Source: JBOGZI01 sp050697275 (GTDB lineage Bacteria > Actinomycetota > Thermoleophilia > Solirubrobacterales > 70-9). Taken from it: a DNA stretch of 8,147 nucleotides. Of this stretch, positions 1 through 5,683 are shown piece after piece. The position numbers and the translations under genes are program-made. Where the stretch lies: positions 1-8,147 of the forward strand of contig JBOGZI010000197.1 in the NCBI GenBank assembly GCA_050697275.1. Direction: 5' to 3'. Under the pieces are notes generated by a model. It ran no database searches. It was not told the origin of the DNA and saw only the letters and a program-made list of their open reading frames with translations. Positions within the stretch are counted from its first letter, which is position 1, and each line of letters opens with the position of its first letter.

Positions 1-321
1 GTGATCGGCGACTCGGTCAGGGCCGCGGCGCCGGCCGCACAGGGTGCGGGGCTGCGGCGGCCCCCCAAGCGCGAGGGCGGCGGGGGCGGCACCGCCACCT
101 CAGCCGCCAGCGAGGACCTCGTCTCCCCCCTGCAGGGGACGGTGCTCAAGGTCGCCGTCGAGGAGGGCGCCCAGGTCGCCGAGGGCGACCTGATCTGCGT
201 GATCGAGGCGATGAAGATGGAGAACGAGATCAACGCTCACCGCGAGGGCAAGGTCTCCCAGCTCCCGATCTCCGAGGGCGCCTCGATCGGCTCGGGCGAC
301 CTGCTAGCGCGTATCGAATAG
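1..321 (+). CDS. Acyl-CoA carboxylase biotin-carrying (alpha) subunit, C-terminal end (5' partial)
   Basis: The frame is open from the first base, so this is read as the 3' end of a longer gene; the GTG at position 1 is probably an internal Val. Residues 1-37 are an Ala/Pro/Gly/Arg-rich linker with a run of five Gly. Residues 40-105 form a biotinyl (lipoyl-like) domain with the EAMKMEN motif; the biotin-accepting lysine is Lys72 of this fragment (codon 214-216). In actinobacterial acetyl-/propionyl-CoA carboxylase alpha subunits (AccA3 type) a biotin carboxylase region precedes exactly this kind of Gly-rich linker and terminal biotinyl domain. The swinging biotin carries carboxyl groups from the biotin carboxylase site to a carboxyltransferase beta subunit, giving malonyl- or methylmalonyl-CoA. 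A free-standing BCCP or pyruvate carboxylase tail is less likely but cannot be excluded without upstream sequence. The gene ends TAG, followed by a strong hairpin. Confidence 0.88.
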   Translation: MIGDSVRAAAPAAQGAGLRRPPKREGGGGGTATSAASEDLVSPLQGTVLKVAVEEGAQVAEGDLICVIEAMKMENEINAHREGKVSQLPISEGASIGSGDLLARIE

Positions 322-345
322 TGCTCGTCGCGCGGGTGGCGCCGA

Positions 346-381
346 GCCGTCGTCCACGCGCCCTCGCGCGTGTGCGACGGC
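346..381. terminator. Long hairpin between convergent genes, probable bidirectional terminator
   Basis: Bases 346-360 pair with 367-381: seven outer Watson-Crick pairs (GCCGTCG with CGACGGC), one G-T pair, one mismatch (354/373), then six inner pairs closing a six-base loop at 361-366. It lies midway in the 88-base gap between the stop of the carboxylase gene (321) and the stop of the convergent HAD gene (410). The structure is symmetric, so it would form in transcripts from either side. There is no T-run on either strand, so it is not a canonical intrinsic terminator; U-less hairpins are common at gene ends in high-GC actinobacteria. The function is inferred from position and stem strength. 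Confidence 0.6.
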
Positions 382-409
382 GTAGGCGACAGGACCCGCG
401 CGCCGGGCC

Positions 410-1093
410 CTACTTCGCGCCGAGCTTGGCGGCGGCGTCGCGGAGGTTCTTGACCGTCGCGTCCGGGGCCTTGCGGCCCTCGAGCTTCTCTCCGCTGCGG
501 TTGACCCAGATCACCGGCACGTTCATCTTCAGGCAGGGCGCGATATCGGCGTCGTAGCCGGAGGCGATGTGCACCCATCCCTTCTTGCCGCCGATGCGGC
601 GGGCGGTCTCGCGGAAGTGGGTGTTGTCCGGCTTGTAGGAGCGGACCTGCTGCGCGGTGACGACCAGGTCGAGCTCAGTGCGGAGATGCCGCCGCGAGAT
701 GCCGAGCAGCTTGTCGTCGACGTTGGAGACGATGCCGATCTCGTACCGGTCCTTGAGCCGGTCCATGGCGGCGTTCGCCTCGCGAAAAGGGGGCCATGAC
801 CCCACGCTGTCGGGAAGGAACTGGGCCCGGGAGGGCTCGAGGGTCCAGCCGATCTCCTCGGCGGCGTCCACCGCGGCGCGCCGCAGGACCTCGGCGTAGA
901 GCTCATAGGAGCCCGACATGATCTGGGCCTGGATCTCGAAGAAGCGCTCGAGCAATGCCTTCGTATCGAGGGTCAGCCCGTCGCGCTCGGCCTCCCTGTC
1001 GAAGGCGTCGGTGATCCCGTTCTCCCAATCGATCAGGGTGCCGTAGCAGTCGGTGGTCACCCACTCGATCTCTTTCAGCTTCGGAAGGGCCAT
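410..1093 (-). CDS. Haloacid dehalogenase type II-like HAD hydrolase
   Basis: 227 aa, close to the usual 220-240 aa of L-2-haloacid dehalogenase-type proteins. HAD motif I is TTDCYGTL with nucleophile Asp15; the residue two after it is Tyr17, the DxY signature of dehalogenase-type members rather than the DxD of phosphatases. Motif II is IVSNVDD (Ser123), motif III is SYKPD (Lys154), and the last acidic loop is ASGYDADI (Asp181, Asp183). A helical cap lies between motifs I and II. The family hydrolyses C-halogen bonds of short 2-haloacids through an aspartyl ester, but many DxYGT relatives act on unknown substrates, so the reaction is not assigned. The start at 1093 is chosen because MALPKLKEIEW places motif I at the normal distance; an upstream ATG at 1144 would add 17 unconserved-looking residues. 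No Shine-Dalgarno is present. Its 3' end faces the carboxylase gene; it is divergent from sucC. Confidence 0.85.
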   Translation of the reverse strand: MALPKLKEIEWVTTDCYGTLIDWENGITDAFDREAERDGLTLDTKALLERFFEIQAQIMSGSYELYAEVLRRAAVDAAEEIGWTLEPSRAQFLPDSVGSWPPFREANAAMDRLKDRYEIGIVSNVDDKLLGISRRHLRTELDLVVTAQQVRSYKPDNTHFRETARRIGGKKGWVHIASGYDADIAPCLKMNVPVIWVNRSGEKLEGRKAPDATVKNLRDAAAKLGAK

Positions 1094-1105
1094 CAGCGCC
1101 GCGGG

Positions 1106-1111
1106 ATTATC
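1106..1111 (-). promoter_or_regulatory. Candidate -10 element for the HAD type II gene
   Basis: On the minus strand the hexamer reads GATAAT (five of six matches to TATAAT) and ends 12 bases before the ATG at 1093, which would give a leader of about five bases. No convincing -35 is seen 17 bases upstream (GAGGTG). It lies in an AT-rich island at about 1106-1124 that stands out in the otherwise GC-rich 95-base divergent gap. Confidence 0.4.
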
Positions 1112-1168
1112 GCAATTTGCATAGGCCGCACCTCCACACCCCATGCCTCGCGGGGCCGGGATTGCTCG

Positions 1169-1176
1169 TATAGGCT
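1169..1176 (+). promoter_or_regulatory. Candidate -10 region for sucCD
   Basis: The sequence TATAGGCT contains two overlapping -10-like hexamers, TATAGG (1169-1174) and TAGGCT (1171-1176). They end 14 and 12 bases before the GTG of sucC, so the mRNA would be leaderless or carry only a few leader bases. Nothing resembling a Shine-Dalgarno precedes the GTG and no -35 match is evident. Confidence 0.4.
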
Positions 1177-1188
1177 CCCTCGCCGCCC

Positions 1189-2352
1189 GTGGATCTGCTC
1201 GAGTACCAGGGAAAGCAGCTGTTCGCCGGCCATGGTGTTCCCGTGCCCAGCGGCAAGCCCGCCGACACGGTGGAGAAGGCCGTGGCCGCAGCCGAGGAGA
1301 TCGGCTACCCCTGCGTGATCAAGGCGCAGGTGCAGATCGGCGGGCGGGGCAAGGCGGGCGGGATCAAGGTCGCCGAGAACCGCGAGGAGGCCGAGGAGCA
1401 CGCCAGCGCGATCCTCGGCATGGAGATCCGCGGGCCCCGCGGCGAAGGGCCCTTCACCGTGCACGAGGTCTGGGTCGAGCGCGCCTCCGAGATCGAGGCC
1501 GAGTACTACACCTCGATCATCCTCGACCGCTCGGCGAAGAAGCTGCTGGCGATGCTCTCCACGATGGGCGGCATGAACGTGGAGGAGATCGCCGAGAAGG
1601 ACCCGGACGCCCTGCTCCGCCGCTACGTCGAGCCGGGCGAGGAGCTCGACGAGGAGTCGGGGACGGCGCTCGCCGCGGATGCGGGGGTGGACGAGGACGT
1701 GCGCGCCAAGACCGGCGCCCTGCTGGCGAAGCTCTACGACGCGGTGCTCGCCACCGACGCCACCCTGATCGAGGTCAACCCGCTCGTGGTCACCAAGGAT
1801 CGGGAGGCGATCGCGCTCGACTCGAAGGTGACGATCGACAACAACGCCCTCTTCCGCCATGAGGACCTGGCCGAGCTCGAGGAGAGCTACATCGAGGACC
1901 CCCAGGAGCGGCTCGCCAAGGAAAAGGGGCTCACCTACGTGAAGCTCGACGGCAACATCGGCATCCTCGGCAACGGCGCCGGCCTCTGCATGTCCACCCT
2001 CGACGTGGTGGCGCAGGCCGGCGGGGATCCCGCCAACTTCCTCGACGCGGGCGGCGGCTCCAAGGCGGACGCGATCGTCGACGCGCTCGAGGTGATCATC
2101 TCGGACGAGAAGGTGGTGGCGATCCTGTTCAACATCTTCGGCGGCATCACGCGCTGTGACGAGATCGCCAAGGGGATCATCGAGGCCTCGCAGCGGATCG
2201 AGATCAAGGTTCCCCTGGTGGTGCGACTGGACGGCACCAACTCCGAAGAGGGCCTCGGGCTGCTCGCGGACGCCGACCTGCCCAACCTGCACGTGGAGAA
2301 GACGATGCTGGGCGGCGCCGAGAAGGTGGTCGAGCTGGCGAAGGCGGCCTGA
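1189..2352 (+). CDS. sucC: Succinyl-CoA synthetase (ADP-forming) beta subunit
   Basis: 387 aa, against 388 in E. coli SucC. With SucD it interconverts succinyl-CoA + ADP/GDP + Pi and succinate + ATP/GTP + CoA in the citric acid cycle, in the cytoplasm. The N-terminal half is an ATP-grasp fold: Lys45, the nucleotide-binding Gly-rich GGRGKAGG (51-58), and the metal ligands Asn197 (in IEVNPLV) and Asp211 (ALDSKVTID), matching E. coli Asn199 and Asp213. The C-terminal CoA-ligase domain shows GNGAGL (261-266), FLDAGGG (284-290), FNIFGGITRCD (314-324) and RLDGTN (346-351). The GTG start is chosen because the protein then begins (M)DLLEYQGKQLF, the standard family N-terminus. The TGA stop overlaps the sucD ATG in TGATG, so the two are co-transcribed and probably translationally coupled. 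Nucleotide preference (ADP or GDP) cannot be read safely from the sequence. Confidence 0.97.
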   Translation: MDLLEYQGKQLFAGHGVPVPSGKPADTVEKAVAAAEEIGYPCVIKAQVQIGGRGKAGGIKVAENREEAEEHASAILGMEIRGPRGEGPFTVHEVWVERASEIEAEYYTSIILDRSAKKLLAMLSTMGGMNVEEIAEKDPDALLRRYVEPGEELDEESGTALAADAGVDEDVRAKTGALLAKLYDAVLATDATLIEVNPLVVTKDREAIALDSKVTIDNNALFRHEDLAELEESYIEDPQERLAKEKGLTYVKLDGNIGILGNGAGLCMSTLDVVAQAGGDPANFLDAGGGSKADAIVDALEVIISDEKVVAILFNIFGGITRCDEIAKGIIEASQRIEIKVPLVVRLDGTNSEEGLGLLADADLPNLHVEKTMLGGAEKVVELAKAA

Positions 2353-3230
2353 TGTCGATCGTCGTCGACACCGACACCAGGCTGGTCATCTCCGGCCTCA
2401 CCGGCCGGGAGGGCAGCTTCCACGGCCTGCGCAACCGCGACTACGGCACCGACGTGGTCGCCGGGGTCACCCCGAAGAAGGGCGGGCAGGACGTCGAGGG
2501 GATCCCGATCTACGACACGATCAAGGAGGCCGTCGACGAGAAGGGCGCCAACACCTCGATGATCTTCGTCCCGGCCCGCTTCGCCGCCTCGGCGATCGAC
2601 GAGGCGATCGAGGCAGGGGTCGAGACGGTGATCGCGATCACCGAGGGCATCCCGGTCCACGACATGCTCAGGACCTACTGGAGGGCGAAGGAGGCCGGGG
2701 TCCGGTTGATCGGCCCCAACTGCCCCGGCGTGCTCAGCCCCGGCAAATCGAACGTGGGGATCATCCCGGCGCAGTTCTTCGACCCCGGCCGCATCGGCGT
2801 CGTCTCCAAGTCGGGCACGCTCACCTACCAGATCGGCAACGAGCTGAAGCAGGCCGGCGCGGGCAACTCCTCGATCGTCGGGATCGGCGGTGACCCGATC
2901 GTCGGCTCGGACTTCATCGACATCCTCACCCTGTTCGAGGAGGACGAGGAGACCGAGCTGATCGTGATGGTCGGCGAGATCGGCGGCGACGCCGAGGAGC
3001 GGGCGGCCGAGTTCATCGCCGAGAACGTGAGCAAGCCGGTGGTCGCCTACATCGCCGGCTTCACCGCCCCACCGGGCAAGCAGATGGGCCACGCCGGGGC
3101 GATCATCTCCGGCTCCTCCGGCACCGCCGAGGCGAAGAAGGAGGCCCTGGAGGCGAAGGGCGTCCGGGTCGGCAAGAGCCCGACCGAGACCGCGCAGATC
3201 GCGGTCGAGGCGATCGGCGCCCGCGCCTAG
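2352..3230 (+). CDS. sucD: Succinyl-CoA synthetase alpha subunit
   Basis: 292 aa, close to E. coli SucD (289 aa). The N-terminal Rossmann CoA-binding domain carries the GLTGREGSFH loop (15-24). Further family motifs are ITEGIPVHDM (96-105), GPNCPGVLSPG (121-131), SKSGTLTYQ (152-160) and GIGGDP (177-182). The phosphorylated histidine is His247 in QMGHAGAI, corresponding to E. coli His246, which carries phosphate between the alpha and beta active sites. All key residues are present, so the enzyme should be active as an alpha-beta complex with the upstream sucC product. The ATG shares its A with the sucC stop (TGATG); only a weak purine stretch (GAAGG, 2340-2344) precedes it, so reinitiation after sucC is the likely route of translation. 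The stop lies 28 bases from the end of the convergent NTF2-like gene, with no good terminator in between. Confidence 0.97.
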   Translation: MSIVVDTDTRLVISGLTGREGSFHGLRNRDYGTDVVAGVTPKKGGQDVEGIPIYDTIKEAVDEKGANTSMIFVPARFAASAIDEAIEAGVETVIAITEGIPVHDMLRTYWRAKEAGVRLIGPNCPGVLSPGKSNVGIIPAQFFDPGRIGVVSKSGTLTYQIGNELKQAGAGNSSIVGIGGDPIVGSDFIDILTLFEEDEETELIVMVGEIGGDAEERAAEFIAENVSKPVVAYIAGFTAPPGKQMGHAGAIISGSSGTAEAKKEALEAKGVRVGKSPTETAQIAVEAIGARA

Positions 3231-3258
3231 TCCGAGCCTCCCCGGGTCAGGCGGTCTG

Positions 3259-3696
3259 TCACCGGCGGAGCTTCGCCCGCGCCCGGCCCTCGAACCTCCC
3301 ACCGCCGAGCTCCCTGGCGGCCCGCACCGCCTCCTTCGGGCTCAGGTAGGTGGACCAGGAGGCGATCTTGCCCGCCTCCACCACCCAAAGGCCGCCAAAG
3401 CGCCGATCGACGCGCACGCCCTGGTTGTCGATGCCGCGCTCGCGGCAGATGCCCACGACCTTGCCGGGGGCGACCTCGGCGATGTCCTCGAGGTCGAAGC
3501 TGTACTCCTTCCAGGAATCGAGGTAACGGCGCATCCCCCGCTGCACGTCGTCGTGACCCCAGAGCAGATCCCCGTCGGGCCGCGAGGCGCGCTCGTCCCA
3601 GCGGATCAACGGGTCCGCGAGCGCCAGGGCGATCTCGCAGTCCCGATTGCCGTAGGCCTGCAGCGCGATCTTGACCAACTCCAGCGAGGCCGGCAT
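3259..3696 (-). CDS. NTF2-like / SnoaL-fold small protein
   Basis: 145 aa. The pattern matches the nuclear-transport-factor-2-like (SnoaL) cone fold: an N-terminal helix pair (about 4-27, with YGNRDCEIALALA), a W33-D34 pair opening the first strand, GHDDVQRGMRRYLDSW (47-62), then strands about 66-90 and 95-118 including RFGGLWVVEAGKIASW. The C-terminus (126-145) is Arg/Ala-rich and probably extra to the fold. Such proteins range from polyketide cyclases and isomerases to plain ligand binders, so no reaction can be named. The start at 3696 (MPASLELVKIAL) is chosen because it begins the first helix. Reading further upstream, to 3876, would add 60 low-quality residues and run into the divergent aminotransferase. 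It has its own candidate -10 and no Shine-Dalgarno, and it converges on sucD. Confidence 0.75.
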   Translation of the reverse strand: MPASLELVKIALQAYGNRDCEIALALADPLIRWDERASRPDGDLLWGHDDVQRGMRRYLDSWKEYSFDLEDIAEVAPGKVVGICRERGIDNQGVRVDRRFGGLWVVEAGKIASWSTYLSPKEAVRAARELGGGRFEGRARAKLRR

Positions 3697-3703
3697 GGCC
3701 AGC

Positions 3704-3709
3704 AGGGTA
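3704..3709 (-). promoter_or_regulatory. Candidate -10 element for the NTF2-like gene
   Basis: The minus-strand hexamer TACCCT fits TANNNT and ends seven bases before the ATG at 3696. That is the spacing expected if transcription begins at the start codon itself (leaderless mRNA). No -35 is recognisable. The call rests on spacing and on repetition of the pattern at other genes here. Confidence 0.35.
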
Positions 3710-3792
3710 ATGCCGACGCGAGCACGGGACCATCCCTCTTTCCGGGCTGGCCCACACCCCCTGGCTGCGCGGCCTCCATCCCCCGGGCGGGC

Positions 3793-3818
3793 CCAGTATC
3801 TCACCGAACCTATACTGG
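3793..3818. repeat. Inverted repeat (possible operator) over the aminotransferase promoter
   Basis: CCAGTAT (3793-3799) and ATACTGG (3812-3818) are perfect 7-base inverted arms separated by 12 bases, with arm centres 19 bases apart, roughly two helical turns. Allowing one bulged C the arms extend to GGC(C)CAGTAT and ATACTGGCC. The right arm contains most of the candidate -10 TATACT (3811-3816), so a dimer bound here would block or recruit RNA polymerase. A second inverted pair, ACTGGC (3814-3819) with GCCAGT (3823-3828), shares the right arm and reaches into the GTG start codon. Most of it lies upstream of the expected transcription start, favouring a DNA site over an RNA structure. No regulator is encoded next to it. 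Confidence 0.45.
3811..3816 (+). promoter_or_regulatory. Candidate -10 element for the aminotransferase gene
   Basis: TATACT matches TATAAT at five of six bases and ends 10 bases before the GTG at 3827, giving a leader of about three bases or none. There is no Shine-Dalgarno and no clear -35. It is the best -10 match in the 130-base divergent gap and supports GTG 3827 as the true start. Confidence 0.5.
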
Positions 3819-3826
3819 CCGCGCCA

Positions 3827-4933
3827 GTGGCCGAAGAGACGATCAGCTTCGCGAGGGGCGCCCCCAGCGCCGACATCCTCCCCGCCGATGCGGTGCGGGA
3901 GGCTGCGGCGCGCGCCCTCGAGAGCGACTGGCAGCGCGCCCTCTCCTACGGGACCGGCATAGGCCACCCGGGGCTCCGCGAATGGATCGCCGAGCTGCAC
4001 GGCATCGCGCCCGAGCAGGTGATGGTCACCAACGGCTCGATGGACGCCGCCTCGCTGCTCTTCCGCCACCTGGTCGGCGAGGGCGACCGGGTGCTCGTCG
4101 AGCAGCCCACCTACGACCGCACCCTGCTGCTGCTGAATCAGGCGGGCGCTCAACTGGCCCCGGCCCCCCTCGAGGCCGATGGAGTCGACGTCGGGGCGGT
4201 GGAAGCGGCCTGCGAGGAAGGTCCCCTGAAGCTGGCCCACATCATCCCCAACTTCCACAACCCGGCCGGCTGCACACTGTCCGAGCCGAAGCGGCGCCGG
4301 CTGGTGGAGCTGGCCGCCGAGCACGGTTTCACCCTCTTCGAGGACGATCCCTACCGGCTGATCTCCTTCGGCGGCGCCGCCGGCGAGACGATGCTGGAGA
4401 TGGACCGCGCTGGCCGCGTCATCCACGCCTCCTCCTTCTCGAAGACGGTCAGCCCAGGGGTGCGGGTGGGGTACCTGGTCGGCCCCGAGGACGAGATCGC
4501 GGCGCTGGCCAAGCGCGCCGGCGAGAGCTACATCTCACCGAACATGCTCGCGGAGTCGATCGTCTGGGAGCTGTGCCGCTCGGGTGCCCTCGAGCGGAAC
4601 GTCGAATCGGTCAACGCGGCGCTGCGCGAGCGCCGCGACGCGCTGGTCGCCGCCCTGCGGGAGCAGGTGCCGGAGGCGAGGTTCGTCGAGCCGCAGGGCG
4701 GCTACTTCCTCTGGCTCGACCTCGAGGACGACGTCGACACCCCCGCCCTGCTGCAGGACGCGAAGGAGGAGGGCGTCACCTTCGTCGCCGGTCCCGACTT
4801 CCTGCTCGAGGGCGGGCGCTCCAGCCTGCGCCTCTCGTTCGCGCCGGTGCCGGCCGACCAGATCGCCGAGGGCGTCGCCCGGCTCGCCCGGGCCCTGGAG
4901 CGTCAGCGGGAGTCGAAGCCCGCCGCGGCCTAG
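3827..4933 (+). CDS. PLP-dependent class I/II aminotransferase (LysN / 2-aminoadipate aminotransferase-like)
   Basis: 368 aa, fold-type I. Visible landmarks: YGTGIGHPGLREWIA (41-55) near the N-terminus, the cofactor phosphate loop around TNGSMDA (68-74), PNFHNPAG (141-148; Asn145), EDDPY (172-176; Asp173 pairs with the pyridine nitrogen and Tyr176 with the ring hydroxyl), SSFSKTVSPGVRVGY (202-216) with the PLP-forming Lys206, and LRLSF (334-338) with Arg335 binding the substrate carboxylate. The EDDPY and SSFSK style is that of the MocR-domain, LysN and kynurenine/2-aminoadipate aminotransferase group, which uses 2-oxoglutarate as amino acceptor for aromatic, branched or aminoadipate substrates. 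The exact substrate is not decidable. No N-terminal GntR DNA-binding domain is present, so it is an enzyme and not a MocR regulator. The GTG start is set by the family N-terminus (ISFARGAP) and the -10 spacing. It converges on the DtxR-type gene with only five bases between stops. Confidence 0.92.
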   Translation: MAEETISFARGAPSADILPADAVREAAARALESDWQRALSYGTGIGHPGLREWIAELHGIAPEQVMVTNGSMDAASLLFRHLVGEGDRVLVEQPTYDRTLLLLNQAGAQLAPAPLEADGVDVGAVEAACEEGPLKLAHIIPNFHNPAGCTLSEPKRRRLVELAAEHGFTLFEDDPYRLISFGGAAGETMLEMDRAGRVIHASSFSKTVSPGVRVGYLVGPEDEIAALAKRAGESYISPNMLAESIVWELCRSGALERNVESVNAALRERRDALVAALREQVPEARFVEPQGGYFLWLDLEDDVDTPALLQDAKEEGVTFVAGPDFLLEGGRSSLRLSFAPVPADQIAEGVARLARALERQRESKPAAA

Positions 4934-4938
4934 CTGAC

Positions 4939-5652
4939 CTAGCGCCCGTAGCGGTCGGAGGAGAGCTCGAGCTGCTCCGGCAGCGGCGGCCGGGACGGCG
5001 GAGCCGGATCGGCCCTAACGGAGACCGTCTCGGCGACGCTCTTCGAGACGGCGTGCCGGCCCTCGTCCGAGCTGACCACCACCTCGTCGCCGTTGGTGCT
5101 CTCCAGCGTTCCCTCCAGCTGCGGGTGCAGCCCGGTGCCCTTCAGGTAATGCAGGATCTCCTCGGCCTCGTTCTCGAAGCGGAGCACCCGGATCTTCGCC
5201 CCGGGTTCGACGTCGGCCAGCAGCGCGCCCTCCTCGCGGGCGCCCTCGACGATGGGGTGGCCGTGCGGGCAGGTCTTGGCGTCGCCGATCGAGGCCAGCA
5301 TCCGCTCCTCCAGCACCGGGGACATCGCATGCTCGAGGCGCTCGGCCTCCTCGTGCACCTCGTCCCAGGGGATGCCGAGCACGTCGGTGAGAAAGCGCTC
5401 GATCAGGCGGTGGCGGCGGACGATCTGCTCGGCCTCGCCACGGCCGCGCTCGGTGAAGGTGAGTGACTTGTCGGCCGCCCGCTCGACGTAGCCGTCCTCC
5501 TCGAGGCGGCCGACCATCTCGTGCACGGTCGGCGGCGAGAGCTGCATCGCCCTGGCGACGTTGGCGCCCGTGATCGGCAGGCCCGCCTCCTCCAGCCAGA
5601 ACATCGTCTGCAGGTACTCCTCCTCGGCGACTGTGGCCTGCTCGGCGGTCAC
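4939..5652 (-). CDS. DtxR/MntR-family metal-dependent transcriptional regulator
   Basis: 237 aa, with the three-part layout of long DtxR/IdeR/SirR proteins. Residues 8-70 are a winged helix-turn-helix (recognition helix about 39-52, SPPTVHEMVGRLEEDG). Residues 72-134 are the metal-binding dimerisation domain, with RRHRLIERFL (His81, Glu85), VHEEAERLEHAMS (His100, Glu104, Glu107, His108) and TCPHGHPI. Residues about 142-213 are a FeoA/SH3-like domain, followed by a Pro-rich tail (216-237). By alignment to DtxR, the positions of Met10 and Cys102 are Glu12 and Glu104, an acidic set like B. subtilis MntR (Asp8, Glu99), so manganese sensing is more likely than iron. With metal bound, such proteins repress metal uptake genes. 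The start is GTG 5652, giving the usual short lead into EEYLQTMFWL; reading on to 5961 adds about 100 low-complexity residues across the divergent gene. No metal transporter lies nearby. Confidence 0.93.
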   Translation of the reverse strand: MTAEQATVAEEEYLQTMFWLEEAGLPITGANVARAMQLSPPTVHEMVGRLEEDGYVERAADKSLTFTERGRGEAEQIVRRHRLIERFLTDVLGIPWDEVHEEAERLEHAMSPVLEERMLASIGDAKTCPHGHPIVEGAREEGALLADVEPGAKIRVLRFENEAEEILHYLKGTGLHPQLEGTLESTNGDEVVVSSDEGRHAVSKSVAETVSVRADPAPPSRPPLPEQLELSSDRYGR

Positions 5653-5659
5653 TGGGACG

Positions 5660-5665
5660 AGTCTA
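5660..5665 (-). promoter_or_regulatory. Candidate -10 element for the DtxR-family gene
   Basis: The minus-strand hexamer TAGACT fits TANNNT and ends exactly seven bases before the GTG at 5652, the leaderless spacing. No -35 is seen. It sits in the 31-base gap shared with the divergent oxidoreductase, so a repressor bound here would touch both start regions. Confidence 0.45.
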
Positions 5666-5667
5666 GT

Positions 5668-5674
5668 GAGAGGA
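5668..5674 (+). promoter_or_regulatory. Ribosome binding site of the NADP/F420-type oxidoreductase gene
   Basis: GAGAGGA lies nine bases before ATG 5684 and is the only clear Shine-Dalgarno-like sequence in front of a first gene in this window. It favours ATG 5684 over the in-frame GTG at 5678, which would leave only three bases of spacing. If used, the mRNA must begin inside or very close to the 5' end of the divergent regulator gene. Confidence 0.45.
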
Positions 5675-5683
5675 TGCGTGGCG

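Noticed and set aside
1112..1120. Short palindrome GCAATTTGC in the HAD type II/sucC gap, considered as an operator.
   Set aside because: Only four bases per arm in an AT-rich island; too short to separate from chance.
1093..2292. A 399-codon open frame on the minus strand opposite sucC.
   Set aside because: It mirrors sucC codon by codon, has Arg/Leu/Val/His/Asp-rich low-complexity composition and no domain; long antisense frames are expected at this GC content.
3231..3258. Possible terminator between sucD and the NTF2-like gene (GCCT...AGGC).
   Set aside because: Only four outer pairs with two internal mismatches; not stable enough to call.
1935..3302. A 455-codon minus-strand frame across sucC and sucD.
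   Set aside because: It spans two well-identified genes and shows only Asp/Gly/Arg/Val-rich antisense composition; no recognisable motif.
3671..3826. An upstream ATG start for the aminotransferase adding 52 residues.
   Set aside because: It would overlap the divergent NTF2-like gene, encodes unstructured Pro/Arg-rich sequence and lies upstream of the best -10 element.
3227..4426. A 399-codon minus-strand frame covering the NTF2-like gene and half the aminotransferase.
   Set aside because: Shifted-frame shadow of the real 3259-3696 gene plus antisense of the aminotransferase; no family resemblance.
3553..5466. A 637-codon plus-strand frame across the aminotransferase and the DtxR-type gene.
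   Set aside because: Arg/Gly/Pro-rich shadow in the wrong frame over one gene and antisense to the next; its length reflects the rarity of stops in GC-rich DNA.
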